Assembly (NCBI GenBank): GCA_013299115.1
Contig: JAAFKA010000020.1
Location: 34,831 to 98,830 of the forward strand
Source of the DNA: Cytophagales bacterium
GTDB taxonomy: Bacteria > Bacteroidota > Bacteroidia > Cytophagales > Thermoflexibacteraceae
Direction: 5' to 3'
DNA length: 64,000 nt
Positions 33,915-43,721 of this stretch are shown here, piece by piece. Made by a program: the position numbers and the translations under genes. Position 1 is the stretch's first letter. Every line of letters starts with the position of its first letter. A model generated the notes under the pieces. That model did not search any database. It was given only the letters and a program-made list of their open reading frames with translations, and was not told the DNA's origin.

Positions 33915-36503
33915 TTATAGTTTGATGCCTACCACTAATTGGTCGTCTGTTTGTTTTTGTCCGTTTCGCCAACTGTCCATCTCGTCTGCCAACCGCATTT
34001 GTTGTTCGGCAAAAGGCAATTCGTAAATGGTTGCCATGATGTTTCTGAACCTTTTGGTCATAAACTTGGTCTTGTTGTCGCCACCAAATTGGTCTTGATA
34101 GCCATCAGAAAACATATACAATACATCACGTTCTTCGTATTCGAAGATGTGTTTTTCATATACTTTTTCGACCTTAAACTGCGAGCTACCAATGGGAAAA
34201 GGACTACCTTTGATATGCTCCAACGTACCGTTGCGGACTAAGAAAATTGGAGATTTTGCTCCTGCATATTCTATGGTGTGTTTTACCTTGTCTATGACGC
34301 AAATAGACAAATCCATGCCATCATTGCGTTTGTTTTCACCTTCTCCGCCATGCTGCATATTGTAAACTACCTTTTTATCTATTTCGAGCAAAGCCTGTCC
34401 TGGGTCTATAATTTCTTTTTCGGCTATTACTTGGCTCATCATGTCGTGTCCCATCATGGTCATGAAGGCACCAGGCACGCCATGCCCTGTGCAGTCTGCC
34501 ACTACCAATACTATTTTATCGCCAAAGGAATGAAACCAGTAAAAATCACCAGAAACTATATCTCTTGGGCGGTAGAATACAAAATAATCTGAAAAATTGC
34601 TTTTGAGTATCTCCAACGGAGGCAAAATAGCATCTTGTATCCGTTTTGCATAGCGGATACTCTGCACCATATTATTGTTAGTAATAGCCAATGATTCATA
34701 AGCAAACGCATTATCAATAGCAATGGAGGTATAAGAGCCTAAGGTTCTGATAATTTGCAACTGCTGTCTGTCGTAAGCCTGTTTTTGGTAACTTTGTACG
34801 GTAATAGTACCCAAAATTTTGTCGCCAACCATTAAGGGAACAAAAACAATAGATTGTGGGAAAGTACCTAAAAATTCGGGTGCTACTTTAATGTATTGGT
34901 TAAATTCCAATTCGGCATCGAGCATCACAATTTCTTTCCTGTTTTTAATGACCCAAACCGACAACACTTCTTCATTGTTAATAGAAACAACCTCCACAGG
35001 CAACCTTTGCCCTTTTTCTACATTAAATTTGTATTCGATGACTTGTTTTTCGGCATAGTAAATATCAACACCAAAAATAGTAACGTCCATCACATCATTG
35101 ATAAACCTATACAACTTGTCAAAAATGATTTCGAGGTCGAGTGTAGCCGTAATTTCTTGTCCAATTTGGCTCAGGGTTTCAATCCGTTTGTTAGATTCCT
35201 CCAATTCGCCAGCTTTTTCCTGAATTTCTAAGGTGCGAAGTTGCACTTTTTCCTCTAATTGTTCATTGACTTCTTTTTGCATTAACAATGCCTCTTGTTG
35301 TGCTTTTGCTCTTTCTTTTTCGAGTTGCTTAAATTTATCTCCCAAGGCAAAGGCAAGCAAAGTAACCTGAATGGCACCGCCCAACTGCACACTGTACTCT
35401 GTAAAGAAATTGACAGGCACTAAATTGACTGATTTCATTCCATAGACTATCAAGCCCGCCATGTAACAAGAGAAAGCAACGTAAAAATAACGTGCCGAAT
35501 AGCTGCCTTTCATTGCAGATACCGCACTTGCTATCAATAAAGTTAGCGACTCGCAAATTGCTAATAAGGCTGTTATTTGCACCGCATAACGATAAGGCAC
35601 TACAAAACCAATGGGGGCTAAAATAACACCTGCCCAAATAAAAGCCATAATCATTTTATCGAAAGCAGGGGCGTATTTTTCTGTTTCCAAAAACCCTCTA
35701 CAAAAAATGCCCATCCAAAAGCCCAAAGACAAGATAATAAAGGGCAAAATGTTGTTTTGCACCCAAAACATATTTGTCCAGAGGTACTCAAAAGAGTGTC
35801 CATTCAGCGTAGTAAGCAAGGTAATGGAACTCAACATGGCAAAAACGTAGTACAAATAACTTTTATTGCCAATAGAAAAATAGAGAAACAAATTATCTAC
35901 GATAATGAGCAAAATCATGCCGTATAAAATGCCCAAAATAAACTGCAAATCGTGGTTATATTCGTCAAAGTCGATAGGTTTCCACAAAGTAATGGGGACT
36001 TGAATACTGCTGGACTTCGAGTCGACTTTCACATAATAGGTGCTACTCTCCCAAACAGGCAAGAACAGCGAAAAAATAACGTGGCGGTTTTTCAGTTCTC
36101 TTTCCGAAAAGTCGTAAGTATCACCTGATTTTTTGACTTGCCACTTGTTATTTTCCTTGTAATAGAGTTCTATGTTGTCGAGCAAAGGATAATTGAACTC
36201 CAAAAAGAAGTTTTCTTGGCGAGAAGTTTGGTTGTCTATCGTGAACCGAAACCAATAAGAGGAATTGGTGTAGCCAAAATTTGGGTTTTCTTGCCTGATT
36301 CGTTTGAACAACGAGTCGTATTCTCCCGAAGCTATTTGATAAATGGTGAGTTCGTTGTTTGGATTTTCAAAATACTCCATTCTGGTCGAAACAGCATACT
36401 TTCCTTTGTCGTTATAGACCGTAGTGGTATCTGCCCATGCCTGAAACGAGGCACAGCACCACAAAAAAACAGCTAAAAAAGAAAGATAAAGTTGGCGTTT
36501 CAT
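33915..36503 (-). CDS. 7TMR-DISM sensor with GAF and SpoIIE-type phosphatase
   Basis: 862 residues from the ATG at 36503 (MKRQLYLSFLAVFLWCCASF, signal peptide). Periplasmic 7TMR-DISMED2 domain (NSSYWFRFTIDN, FFLEFNYPLLDNIELYY), seven membrane helices (about 185-395), coiled coil, GAF (about 470-620, ending SIAIDNAFAYE) and SpoIIE/PP2C (RPRDIVSGDFYWFH, LVVADCTGHGVPGAFMTMM, LYMFSDGYQDQFGG). It should transduce an external or carbohydrate signal into protein dephosphorylation. Closely resembles the phosphatase domain at 16228-18345. Confidence 0.9.
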   Translation of the reverse strand: MKRQLYLSFLAVFLWCCASFQAWADTTTVYNDKGKYAVSTRMEYFENPNNELTIYQIASGEYDSLFKRIRQENPNFGYTNSSYWFRFTIDNQTSRQENFFLEFNYPLLDNIELYYKENNKWQVKKSGDTYDFSERELKNRHVIFSLFLPVWESSTYYVKVDSKSSSIQVPITLWKPIDFDEYNHDLQFILGILYGMILLIIVDNLFLYFSIGNKSYLYYVFAMLSSITLLTTLNGHSFEYLWTNMFWVQNNILPFIILSLGFWMGIFCRGFLETEKYAPAFDKMIMAFIWAGVILAPIGFVVPYRYAVQITALLAICESLTLLIASAVSAMKGSYSARYFYVAFSCYMAGLIVYGMKSVNLVPVNFFTEYSVQLGGAIQVTLLAFALGDKFKQLEKERAKAQQEALLMQKEVNEQLEEKVQLRTLEIQEKAGELEESNKRIETLSQIGQEITATLDLEIIFDKLYRFINDVMDVTIFGVDIYYAEKQVIEYKFNVEKGQRLPVEVVSINNEEVLSVWVIKNRKEIVMLDAELEFNQYIKVAPEFLGTFPQSIVFVPLMVGDKILGTITVQSYQKQAYDRQQLQIIRTLGSYTSIAIDNAFAYESLAITNNNMVQSIRYAKRIQDAILPPLEILKSNFSDYFVFYRPRDIVSGDFYWFHSFGDKIVLVVADCTGHGVPGAFMTMMGHDMMSQVIAEKEIIDPGQALLEIDKKVVYNMQHGGEGENKRNDGMDLSICVIDKVKHTIEYAGAKSPIFLVRNGTLEHIKGSPFPIGSSQFKVEKVYEKHIFEYEERDVLYMFSDGYQDQFGGDNKTKFMTKRFRNIMATIYELPFAEQQMRLADEMDSWRNGQKQTDDQLVVGIKL

Positions 36504-36721
36504 ATTTGGAGGCGTTGCAAGTGGCAACAAAAACACAATTCTTGCAAGTATAACATTTTTTTGTAACTATTTGCAAAAAGTAAAAAGAATTTTTGGGCTT
36601 TAATTAAAAATCTCATTGACCTCTATTTTTTTGCTCGAATAGACAAAACTAAAATTCCCTTGGGTCGTACAGGTTTTTTAGAATTAACTTTCAACGACCA
36701 TGACAACTTTTTTCGAATTTC

Positions 36722-36754
36722 TTTTTTCAAATTTCATTTCAAACCTGATTCCAT
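36722..36754 (-). repeat. Dispersed IS30-end-like motif, copy B (inverted)
   Basis: ttttttcaaatttcatttca then aacctgattcca, the reverse complement of the motif at 11411 and 63783. Confidence 0.75.
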
Positions 36755-36809
36755 GCTAAAAAATAAAAACTATGTGGCTATGTGTTTATTTTTTAGGTGG
36801 TAGTTTTAG

Positions 36810-36923
36810 AAAACTTTGGCAGTGGTCGAGGAGAAACTTTGGCAGTGGTCGATAGACCCTGCCAATAGTTTCGACCTCCTCCGTTCAACCATTGCCAAGG
36901 TCTATCGACCATTGGCAAGGTTT
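36810..36923. repeat. Compound direct and inverted repeat
   Basis: aaactttggcagtggtcga occurs twice (36811, 36834), and the arms ggtcgatagacc / ggtctatcgacc with ccattg-c-caagg / cttggcaatgg-like flanks form a long hairpin. Confidence 0.7.
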
Positions 36924-36938
36924 CACTAAAAGGTTTCG

Positions 36939-37000
36939 CTACTTTTACGTTGACAATGGCTTAGGCAGCCCCGTCAAGACCTTGACAATCGTAAAAGTAG
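36939..37000. repeat. REP-like hairpin
   Basis: Perfect 11-bp outer arms ctacttttacg / cgtaaaagtag around ttgacaatgg and ccttgacaat, the core of the RAYT-linked family. Confidence 0.8.
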
Positions 37001-37005
37001 TTTTT

Positions 37006-37025
37006 ATACGGACTAAAGTCCGTAT
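37006..37025. repeat. CGGACTAAAGTCCG palindrome
   Basis: atacggactaaagtccgtat, same family as 7402-7460, 10 bp past the hydrolase stop codon. Confidence 0.8.
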
Positions 37026-37034
37026 CTACAGTTT

Positions 37035-40000
37035 TTAATTTGCTTTCCCTCCTTTCTGCACCACCACCTTCACGTATTGCACGCTGCCATCTATTTGTTG
37101 CAAACCTACGACATACAAACCATCGGGCAAAGAACCTAAATTTAAAGCCAATTCTTTGTTTTCGTTTAGTGTTGGTTGTTGCAAATTTAGCACTTCCACG
37201 CCCAAACTATTGCGAACAGAAATTGCCTGTACTGCACTGCTACCTTCGGGCAACGTGATATACGTTGTGCCTGCGGTGGGATTGGGGTAGGTTTTGATGG
37301 TTTCAACAGGTTTGGTTGGTGTACCTATACGCAAAGGACACAAAGGAAAAGCTGGTCGACTAAAAGTTTCTACCGTTTCTAAGGGAGTATTTGGATTACA
37401 AGCATTAGAAGCACGACAAGTTACAGTAATTTGGGTAAGGTTGAGTGCAACCCAATCAGCATAGTGGATAGCTATGGAGTTTGTGCCATAATCTGCAATA
37501 GCAATATCAGGATGGCTTAACTCCCAATCAAAATCTGTTGCACCTGAGCTAACAGGCGTAATGACCATATAACAGCCCTCTACACGAGTTTGTAAGCCGA
37601 GTGTACGAGGCTCTCCCACCCAAATCCGTCTGGTTACAGTTCTTATAAAATTATTACATTCTGCTGAATTAATAACGGCTGTAACTGTAACCCAACCACG
37701 AGAAGTGGCAGAAGCAGGTGTAAATGTTACAGATGATGTACCGTTTACAGCAAAAAGTAGCAAATTATTAGAAATAGACCAACTAATGGTGGCACCAGTA
37801 GGTAAATTGCTCAAAGTCATTACCACTTCTTGCCCAAAGCAAACAATATCTTTGTTACTGGTGAGAACTATGCTGGCAGGGTTGCAAATGGCACTGAAAC
37901 AGTCGACAACTTGCGGTGTCAGGTCTTCCATTTGACTAAACAGCCAACGGGCATTGCGGTTGGTAAACTGAATGTGAGGCTGGTTAAACTCTGCACCGCC
38001 ACCCGCAGGATTGCGGACGGCAGGCAAAAAGTTGCGGGCTGTGCTGCGTTTGGGGCTTTCGTTGGCGTGAATAGCTGTATTCAGCAAAGCAACCGAAGGT
38101 GCTGTACCTTCTATGTCTAAGGCTGAATAGTGGGGGACAAAACAAAATCTGTCTTCTACATTGGCAAAAGCATTGTAATTGACAAAACCCCACAACAATT
38201 CATCTGACGCCGTGAAGGGCAACACACCTGCGGGGGCTCTGCCGCCTGCTGCAAAAGTGCCACCTGCCATGCCGTCTATGGGCAAGTGAGTAGCCAAAGA
38301 GTTTGCCCGATAGTTGTAAATGTTTACATCAATGGGGACTAGACCCAATATTTTATAGCTGTAAGTGAGGCGGAAAGAGGAAATTCTGCGAGTTTGTTGG
38401 TTGGGCAGGGCATTGACTATACATTCGCCTGAAACTTTGTTATCAGTATCAAACAAGCCTACAGGGAATAAGGCTGCTGCAAACGGACTGAAAAGAAAAT
38501 GAGCAGTGCCTGAGCCACGTGCCAACTCTGTGTAAGGGGCAAACAGCCGAGTGCCACACTCTGCCCCGTTGGAAGTAGCCACAAACTGATAGGGAGCTTC
38601 CTGCCCTGCGGGGAAGGTTATCATCTGGCGGTAAGCACCGTCAAGGAAGGTATTGGCGGGGAAAGTGGGCTGTCCTGTGCTGCTGATACCTATGTGGCTT
38701 GCCCTGTATATGCTCATCTGACGACTTGCAGGGGCATCCATCAGGTCATAGACCTGCTGCACTTGGGGTGCTAACTGACTAAGCAAACTATTGGTGCGGA
38801 GGGCTGCTGCCAAAGCCTGCACACCCAGCGGCACATTTGCCCCGCGGTGCGGACTGTCGTGCGTAAGCAACAACCTCGTATCGTGTTCGTTGCCTAACCA
38901 GCCTAACCTCCGTTTTTTCTCCATCTCTGCCAACCCATACCTGCCCACTAAGCCACCCATACTCAAACCCAAGACTACGTTTTGCTCGCGAAACCCTACT
39001 GCATTAGCTATTTTATTTGCATTTACCCACCGCAATACGTCTTGCAATAGTTGGGCATTGCGGTGGATGTCGTCTGTGCCGTCTGCAAAATTAAGAAAAA
39101 CTAAATCATAACCTGCAATATCATCGAGTTGATTACTAAAATCATAAGCAGGTATATCTCTATTTGTTCTTGCTATATCATTCAAAAAAGTTTCCACATT
39201 ATAATCTCCATCCGCTAAAAAAGGCATAATAGCTGAAGCATCGAAACCCTCAATAACAATTAAAGGTTTTATGAGTCTGCGATTGAATAAGGGAAAATCT
39301 GCACGGGTTGGGTTGCGTTGGCTATACACAATTTGCATAGTACCTCCACTATGTTGATTTGTTCCTGTGGGGTCAAAAATAGGTACATCACGAGAAGCCC
39401 AACCTGCATATCGAGCATAGGCACGTGTACCTTCCTGAATATTGACTTTGGTTTGAGAAATAAAAACTGTGTTATCAGTAAAAGTAAAACGATATTTGAT
39501 AGTTTTCCAACCAAAACTACGACCTCCCATGCAACAATAATTTTCGGAATAACTTTGGTCAAACTCAACAGTACGCCAATTACCATTGCCTAAATCTGCT
39601 TCTATTTTAAGAATGGTTTTGCCTGTGTTGCTAAAGTAATTGCTACGCCTCAATAGAAAACTTACATCGCCCGTATAGGCTTGGGGTTTTGCAGTATGTA
39701 GGTTGGTAGTTAGCAAAAAAGCATTGTGGTTTTGGTATGGGCTTTGGGTTCTCCCTGCCACATCTCTCAACTGTCCGTTTGTGGCTGTCATCAAGTTTGC
39801 GGTGAGGGCATCAGGTCTTAAACTATTAAAATTATAGTTAATTACTGCAACTTCTATGATATTTGGATTATTTGCGATATTATCACCAACAGAATCTTTA
39901 CCTAATAGAGTTTGTGGAGTTATAGGTAAAAACCTTTCATTAAAAATTTCCAAAGGTGTTAAAGTTTGTGTGCCAGAAATACGTGCAGAATACAAACTTT

Positions 40001-40253
40001 CGTAAGCCATACGAAAAGTTGTATTGTCTATGCTCATGGTATCTTTGAGTTTGGTTAGGGGCAACCAACCAAAACCTGCATCTTCCAGAATGCCTGTTGA
40101 TATTTGCGATTTGTCTATTCGAGCAAATACTCTATCTAATTTGCTCCGCAAAACTGCCGAATTGTCTTGGGCTATTGCCACACTACTAAACAAGGTTAGT
40201 AGGACAAAAATTTTTGAAATGTGAAATGTGAAATGTGAAATGTGAAAAAGCAA
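37035..40253 (-). CDS. T9SS type A secreted alpha/beta-hydrolase-like protein, start set by a heptamer repeat
   Basis: 1072 residues from a TTG at 40253. A signal peptide ends in SSVAIAQ. The core has LIKPLIVIEGFDAS, then VVLGLSMGGLVGRYGLAEME (GxSxG nucleophile near residue 430) and LLTHDSPHRGANVP, as in PGAP1/lipase-type esterases. An Ig/PKD-like module (about 800-960) precedes a type A T9SS signal (KTYPNPTAGTTYI... ending LYVVGLQQ... VKVVVQK). The natural ATG at 40263 (MKKFAF) is one base out of frame in this sequence because of the heptamer tract at 40216-40247: removing one unit would fuse it to the signal peptide. So the gene is probably phase variable, and in this sequence is off or weakly translated from TTG. 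Confidence 0.8.
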   Translation of the reverse strand: MLFHISHFTFHISKIFVLLTLFSSVAIAQDNSAVLRSKLDRVFARIDKSQISTGILEDAGFGWLPLTKLKDTMSIDNTTFRMAYESLYSARISGTQTLTPLEIFNERFLPITPQTLLGKDSVGDNIANNPNIIEVAVINYNFNSLRPDALTANLMTATNGQLRDVAGRTQSPYQNHNAFLLTTNLHTAKPQAYTGDVSFLLRRSNYFSNTGKTILKIEADLGNGNWRTVEFDQSYSENYCCMGGRSFGWKTIKYRFTFTDNTVFISQTKVNIQEGTRAYARYAGWASRDVPIFDPTGTNQHSGGTMQIVYSQRNPTRADFPLFNRRLIKPLIVIEGFDASAIMPFLADGDYNVETFLNDIARTNRDIPAYDFSNQLDDIAGYDLVFLNFADGTDDIHRNAQLLQDVLRWVNANKIANAVGFREQNVVLGLSMGGLVGRYGLAEMEKKRRLGWLGNEHDTRLLLTHDSPHRGANVPLGVQALAAALRTNSLLSQLAPQVQQVYDLMDAPASRQMSIYRASHIGISSTGQPTFPANTFLDGAYRQMITFPAGQEAPYQFVATSNGAECGTRLFAPYTELARGSGTAHFLFSPFAAALFPVGLFDTDNKVSGECIVNALPNQQTRRISSFRLTYSYKILGLVPIDVNIYNYRANSLATHLPIDGMAGGTFAAGGRAPAGVLPFTASDELLWGFVNYNAFANVEDRFCFVPHYSALDIEGTAPSVALLNTAIHANESPKRSTARNFLPAVRNPAGGGAEFNQPHIQFTNRNARWLFSQMEDLTPQVVDCFSAICNPASIVLTSNKDIVCFGQEVVMTLSNLPTGATISWSISNNLLLFAVNGTSSVTFTPASATSRGWVTVTAVINSAECNNFIRTVTRRIWVGEPRTLGLQTRVEGCYMVITPVSSGATDFDWELSHPDIAIADYGTNSIAIHYADWVALNLTQITVTCRASNACNPNTPLETVETFSRPAFPLCPLRIGTPTKPVETIKTYPNPTAGTTYITLPEGSSAVQAISVRNSLGVEVLNLQQPTLNENKELALNLGSLPDGLYVVGLQQIDGSVQYVKVVVQKGGKAN
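40216..40247. repeat. Heptamer tandem repeat in the start region of the hydrolase gene
   Basis: Unit gaaatgt (plus strand), 4 full copies plus gaaa. Seven is not a multiple of three, so each change of copy number shifts the reading frame. The repeat is translated as SHFTFHIS-type sequence in the signal peptide. Confidence 0.95.
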
Positions 40254-40304
40254 ATTTTTTCATGATTATTTTATATTAAATTGTGTTAAAAATTGTTAAA
40301 ATGA

Positions 40305-40910
40305 TTACAACTTGATGTCAAACCTGCCATCAGTTACACGTATGGTATCTCCACAAGGATAAGCCAATGTTACAAAACTAAAACGACCAGCTACAATTAA
40401 CCTTTTACTTCCCTCATTTTGAATAATTTGATATTTAGTAATTTCTAAATTGCCACTAAGAGGTGTATGTCTTGCCTCATTACAGCCTTTTAAGTCATCA
40501 AAAAAGAGAGCAGCATTTTGATAGTCTAATTTGTACTTACCTTGCTCATTCGCAATAATTGCCAATGAAATACTTTCAGAAATAGATGGAATTTTTTTAT
40601 ATGCTACAACTAAAAGATTATCTGTTTTAGAGATGCTTAAATTACTCTCATAAAAAGAAACTGTTCCCTGATTTCTCCACACCTTTCCATTTACCAGACA
40701 GCCGAAGGTATTTTTACCTTCTTGGGTTTCTGGTGGCAGTTTGGTTAGGTCGTCTTTTATGGAGGTGACGGGGTTGGTTTTTTTGAGGAGGTCGCAGGAA
40801 GTAGCCCCCCAGCCCCCTACGAGGGGGAGTAGCATAGCCATTGCCAAAACCTTATAAGGTTTTAGAAACCTTATAAGGTTTAATTTCGGAATTTTAAATA
40901 GATTTTTCAT
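40305..40910 (-). CDS. Lipoprotein of unknown function
   Basis: 201 residues. N-terminal basic region, hydrophobic stretch and lipobox-like GATSC with Cys39 as lipidation site. The mature part includes NTFGCLVNGKVWRN, a motif of Bacteroidota lipoproteins (DUF6252-like), and is beta-rich. Residues 28-36 (LPLVGGWGA) come from a 27-bp half palindromic element (40803-40829). It lies 51 bp upstream of the hydrolase on the same strand and may be cotranscribed. Confidence 0.75.
   Translation of the reverse strand: MKNLFKIPKLNLIRFLKPYKVLAMAMLLPLVGGWGATSCDLLKKTNPVTSIKDDLTKLPPETQEGKNTFGCLVNGKVWRNQGTVSFYESNLSISKTDNLLVVAYKKIPSISESISLAIIANEQGKYKLDYQNAALFFDDLKGCNEARHTPLSGNLEITKYQIIQNEGSKRLIVAGRFSFVTLAYPCGDTIRVTDGRFDIKL
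40803..40829 (-). repeat. Half copy of the 78-bp coding palindrome, inside a signal peptide
   Basis: agccccccagccccctacg then agggggag; 27 bp, nine codons, exactly residues 28-36 of the lipoprotein. It matches one arm of the acs elements. Confidence 0.8.
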
Positions 40911-41115
40911 TCTCGAAAAATTTAAATATGCTATTTCTTATTATAAAACATAAAAAATTGTATTTTTAAGCTAATTTTAATAAAAAAAATAAAAAAGATG
41001 TGAGTTATGTGGTTATTTTTTCAGATGATAGGTATAAAAAACTTTGGGAAAGTTCTTAGTGAAACCTTGCCAACGGCTTAGGCAGCTCCATAGTATAGCT
41101 ATTTCTGCCTTTTTC

Positions 41116-41877
41116 TTAAACCTTTGCTGCCTGTCGCCTTGAAAAAAAGATTTTGCGTTTAAACTCATAAGATTGCCCCAAATAAGTACGTCTTACCAAT
41201 TCGTTTTCCACCAACACTTCGGGTTTGTCTGAAATCAAAATTTTGCCCTCCGCCAAAATATAAGCTCTGTCTGTGATAGACAAAGTTTCATCTACATTGT
41301 GGTCGGTGATTAAAATGCCTATATTTTTCTCTCGCAATTTATAGACTATATACTGAATGTCCTCCACTGCCAAAGGGTCAACTCCTGCAAAAGGCTCATC
41401 TAACAAAACAAAGCTGGGATTAATAGCCAAAGTACGTGCTATTTCTGTCCTTCTTCGTTCTCCACCAGACAAGACTTGCCCCAAATTTTTGCGAACATGC
41501 GTCAAGCTAAACTCTTCGAGCAAAGTTTCGACTTTCTCTTTTTGTTGGGCTTTTGTTAAGTTGGTCATTTCCAGAGGAGCTAAGATATTTTCCTCTACTG
41601 TCAGTTGGCGAAAAACCGAAGCCTCTTGTGCCAGATAACCCAAGCCTTTTCTTGCACGCATATACATAGGCAAGGCGGTGATGTCTTCGTCATCGAGGTA
41701 AATATGTCCTTTGTTGGGCTTTACTAAGCCAACAGTCATATAGAAAGTGGTGGTTTTGCCTGCACCATTGGGTCCCAACAAACCTACTATTTCGCCCTGT
41801 TCTACATATACAGACACATCATTGACCACCAAACGACTTTTATATTTTTTTACTAAATTTTCGGCTCTTAAAATCAT
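41116..41877 (-). CDS. lptB: LPS export ABC transporter ATP-binding protein LptB
   Basis: 253 residues from the ATG at 41877 ([20 protein letters not shown]). Walker [14 protein letters not shown], signature [13 protein letters not shown], Walker [14 protein letters not shown] and H-loop [11 protein letters not shown], the specific LptB pattern. Powers LPS extraction by LptFG. An in-frame upstream extension is not homologous and is not counted. No lptA/lptC adjoins. Confidence 0.95.
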   Translation of the reverse strand: MILRAENLVKKYKSRLVVNDVSVYVEQGEIVGLLGPNGAGKTTTFYMTVGLVKPNKGHIYLDDEDITALPMYMRARKGLGYLAQEASVFRQLTVEENILAPLEMTNLTKAQQKEKVETLLEEFSLTHVRKNLGQVLSGGERRRTEIARTLAINPSFVLLDEPFAGVDPLAVEDIQYIVYKLREKNIGILITDHNVDETLSITDRAYILAEGKILISDKPEVLVENELVRRTYLGQSYEFKRKIFFSRRQAAKV

Positions 41878-42137
41878 ATAGTTGTAAGTTTTAATTGTAG
41901 ATGTCATTGCCAAATTGCAAGTGCGTACATTACGACAACATTGTAAAGTAATAACAACAAAGGCTTTAACTTGCAAGTTCAATAAGAGAATTGGAAGTTT
42001 TTACTGCCCTTTTGCAAATTTTATAAATTATTGATTAACAAGCAATTATAATAATGTTAAAAATTGCAAATTCAAATAAAGTTACAAAATTTTGATAACG
42101 ACATTTTAAATTTGTATAACATTCAAAACTAAGCAGA

Positions 42138-42196
42138 GCATTTGATAAATCATAAGCCTACGTTATTTCCATTCCACAAAAATTGTCAGACAACCA
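42138..42196 (-). repeat. Dispersed 60-bp repeat, copy 1 (inverted)
   Basis: Reads inverted as ggttgtctgacaatttttgt ... gatttatcaaatgc; copy 2 at 53202-53264. Confidence 0.85.
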
Positions 42197-42199
42197 AAA

Positions 42200-43384
42200 C
42201 TAATTGCTAAAAATTTTGCCTGTATTTTTATAAAGTAAAGCCAAATAAGCAAATCCTGCCAAGGCTATGGCTGTCGAAGTCCAGAAAACATAGACAAAGT
42301 GCGAGGTTTGGTTGCCATAAATCCAGCCCGCCATCACAGCCCCTATGCCTATGCCCGCCTCCATACTCAAAAAGACTGTTGCTAATGCCCTGCCTCGATT
42401 GGTTTCGTTGCTCAGGTCGACTGTCCAAGCAAGCAAGGTGGGAGAACCCAAGCCCATACTAAAACCATATATCGTACAGCTAAAAAATAGCAACCAAGCA
42501 TCAGTAGCAAAACTCATCAGCAGCAAAGCAAGCATCTGCAAGGCTAAGGCTACTCGCAAAACAGCTATTCTACCATGTTTGTCCGATGCTTTGCCTGAAA
42601 GAATACGAACAGACAAAGAGGCTATGGTGTAAAACATCATGGTATAGCCCTTGTTGTTAATGCCCAGATGCTCACTCATATCGGGCATAATAGAAAGCAC
42701 AGCCCCAAAAGCAAAAACCATAAGAAACATAACCAAAGCAGGGCTGAATACAGTGGTTTCAAAAACCTCTTCTTTTTGCAGATTGAGGTCTTGCCATGTC
42801 AATTTTTGTCTATTTTGCAGGGTTTCTTTCAAACCAAACAACATAACAAAACTGCAAAAACCTACGACAGAAGCCGTATAAAACAAAGCTTCCATAGAAT
42901 AGGCTTTGGCTATTTCACTGCCAATGACAGGACTAAAAGCTGTTCCTACATTGGAAATTAAGCCCAATACACCCAAAGCCTCGCCTCGCCTGTGGGCTGG
43001 CACAAGGTCTGCCAACATGGCAGAGTTGGCAGTAGGGGCTGATACACAAAAGCCATGCAGCAACCGCAATATGAAAAATCCAAAAACCGAAGACACCAAA
43101 GGATAGAGCAAACAACAAGCACCGCAAAGACCCATACCAAAAAATAAAATAGGCATACGACCTACTTTGTCGGCTATTTTGCCACTGTAAGGTCTGGAAA
43201 AACCCGCCGAAACAGTAAATAAGCCAATGATAAGCCCTTTGTAATCTGCACCGCCAAGCAGGGTTAAATAAGCAGGCAATTCGGGCAGAATCATATTGAA
43301 ACTACCAAAAAGCAACAATGAGCTGATACACAAAAAAGCAAATTGAGGTGTGTAAAAAGTGTCTGAATGGGATGGATTATTCAA
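42200..43384 (-). CDS. MFS transporter
   Basis: 394 residues, 12 predicted membrane helices. Motif A-like GKIADKVGRMPILFFG between helices 2 and 3 and repeated as GKASDKHGRIAVLRV; ADLVPAHRRGEALGVLGL is typical of drug/multi-substrate exporters. Substrate not readable. Single gene, divergent from the VIT/vWA gene. Confidence 0.9.
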   Translation of the reverse strand: MNNPSHSDTFYTPQFAFLCISSLLLFGSFNMILPELPAYLTLLGGADYKGLIIGLFTVSAGFSRPYSGKIADKVGRMPILFFGMGLCGACCLLYPLVSSVFGFFILRLLHGFCVSAPTANSAMLADLVPAHRRGEALGVLGLISNVGTAFSPVIGSEIAKAYSMEALFYTASVVGFCSFVMLFGLKETLQNRQKLTWQDLNLQKEEVFETTVFSPALVMFLMVFAFGAVLSIMPDMSEHLGINNKGYTMMFYTIASLSVRILSGKASDKHGRIAVLRVALALQMLALLLMSFATDAWLLFFSCTIYGFSMGLGSPTLLAWTVDLSNETNRGRALATVFLSMEAGIGIGAVMAGWIYGNQTSHFVYVFWTSTAIALAGFAYLALLYKNTGKIFSN

Positions 43385-43721
43385 AATGTATTAGTTATAA
43401 AGAAATACCAACTATAAGGTTTAGAAATATAGTATGCTTTGCAAATTTAGGAAAAAATCACACGCTAAAGCGTATGCTACATTATGCTTGCAAAGATACA
43501 ACTTTTATGAAGAAGACAAAAGTTTTAGCATGACAACTATTTTTATTTCCCTTAAAACCTTACATACTTTGTTTTTATTTTGTTTTTGAGTCGGAAAATT
43601 AAATTTTTATTCTAATTTTGGAAACTACGTTACGTATTATTTGAAAATCATTTATCGGACACTTTTAAAGTGTCCGATAAATTTGTCCACCTGCTTATTT
43701 ACCATAACTCACGCCAAATTG
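43385..43721. other. Intergenic region with palindrome
   Basis: 337 bp between the divergent MFS and VIT/vWA genes. Apart from the 43651-43681 palindrome and a small cgctaaagcg palindrome near 43464, nothing is evident. Confidence 0.6.
43651..43681. repeat. GGACACTTTTAAAGTGTCC palindrome
   Basis: tttatcggacacttt / aaagtgtccgataaa; third member of the 25956/33871 family. Confidence 0.85.

Larger units (their letters stand above)
36504..37034. other. 531-bp repeat-filled intergenic region
   Basis: No coding frame that I trust. It holds an IS30-end-like motif (36722-36754), a compound inverted repeat (36810-36923), a REP-like hairpin (36939-37000) and a palindrome (37006-37025). Parts recur at 40985-41100. 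Confidence 0.75.
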
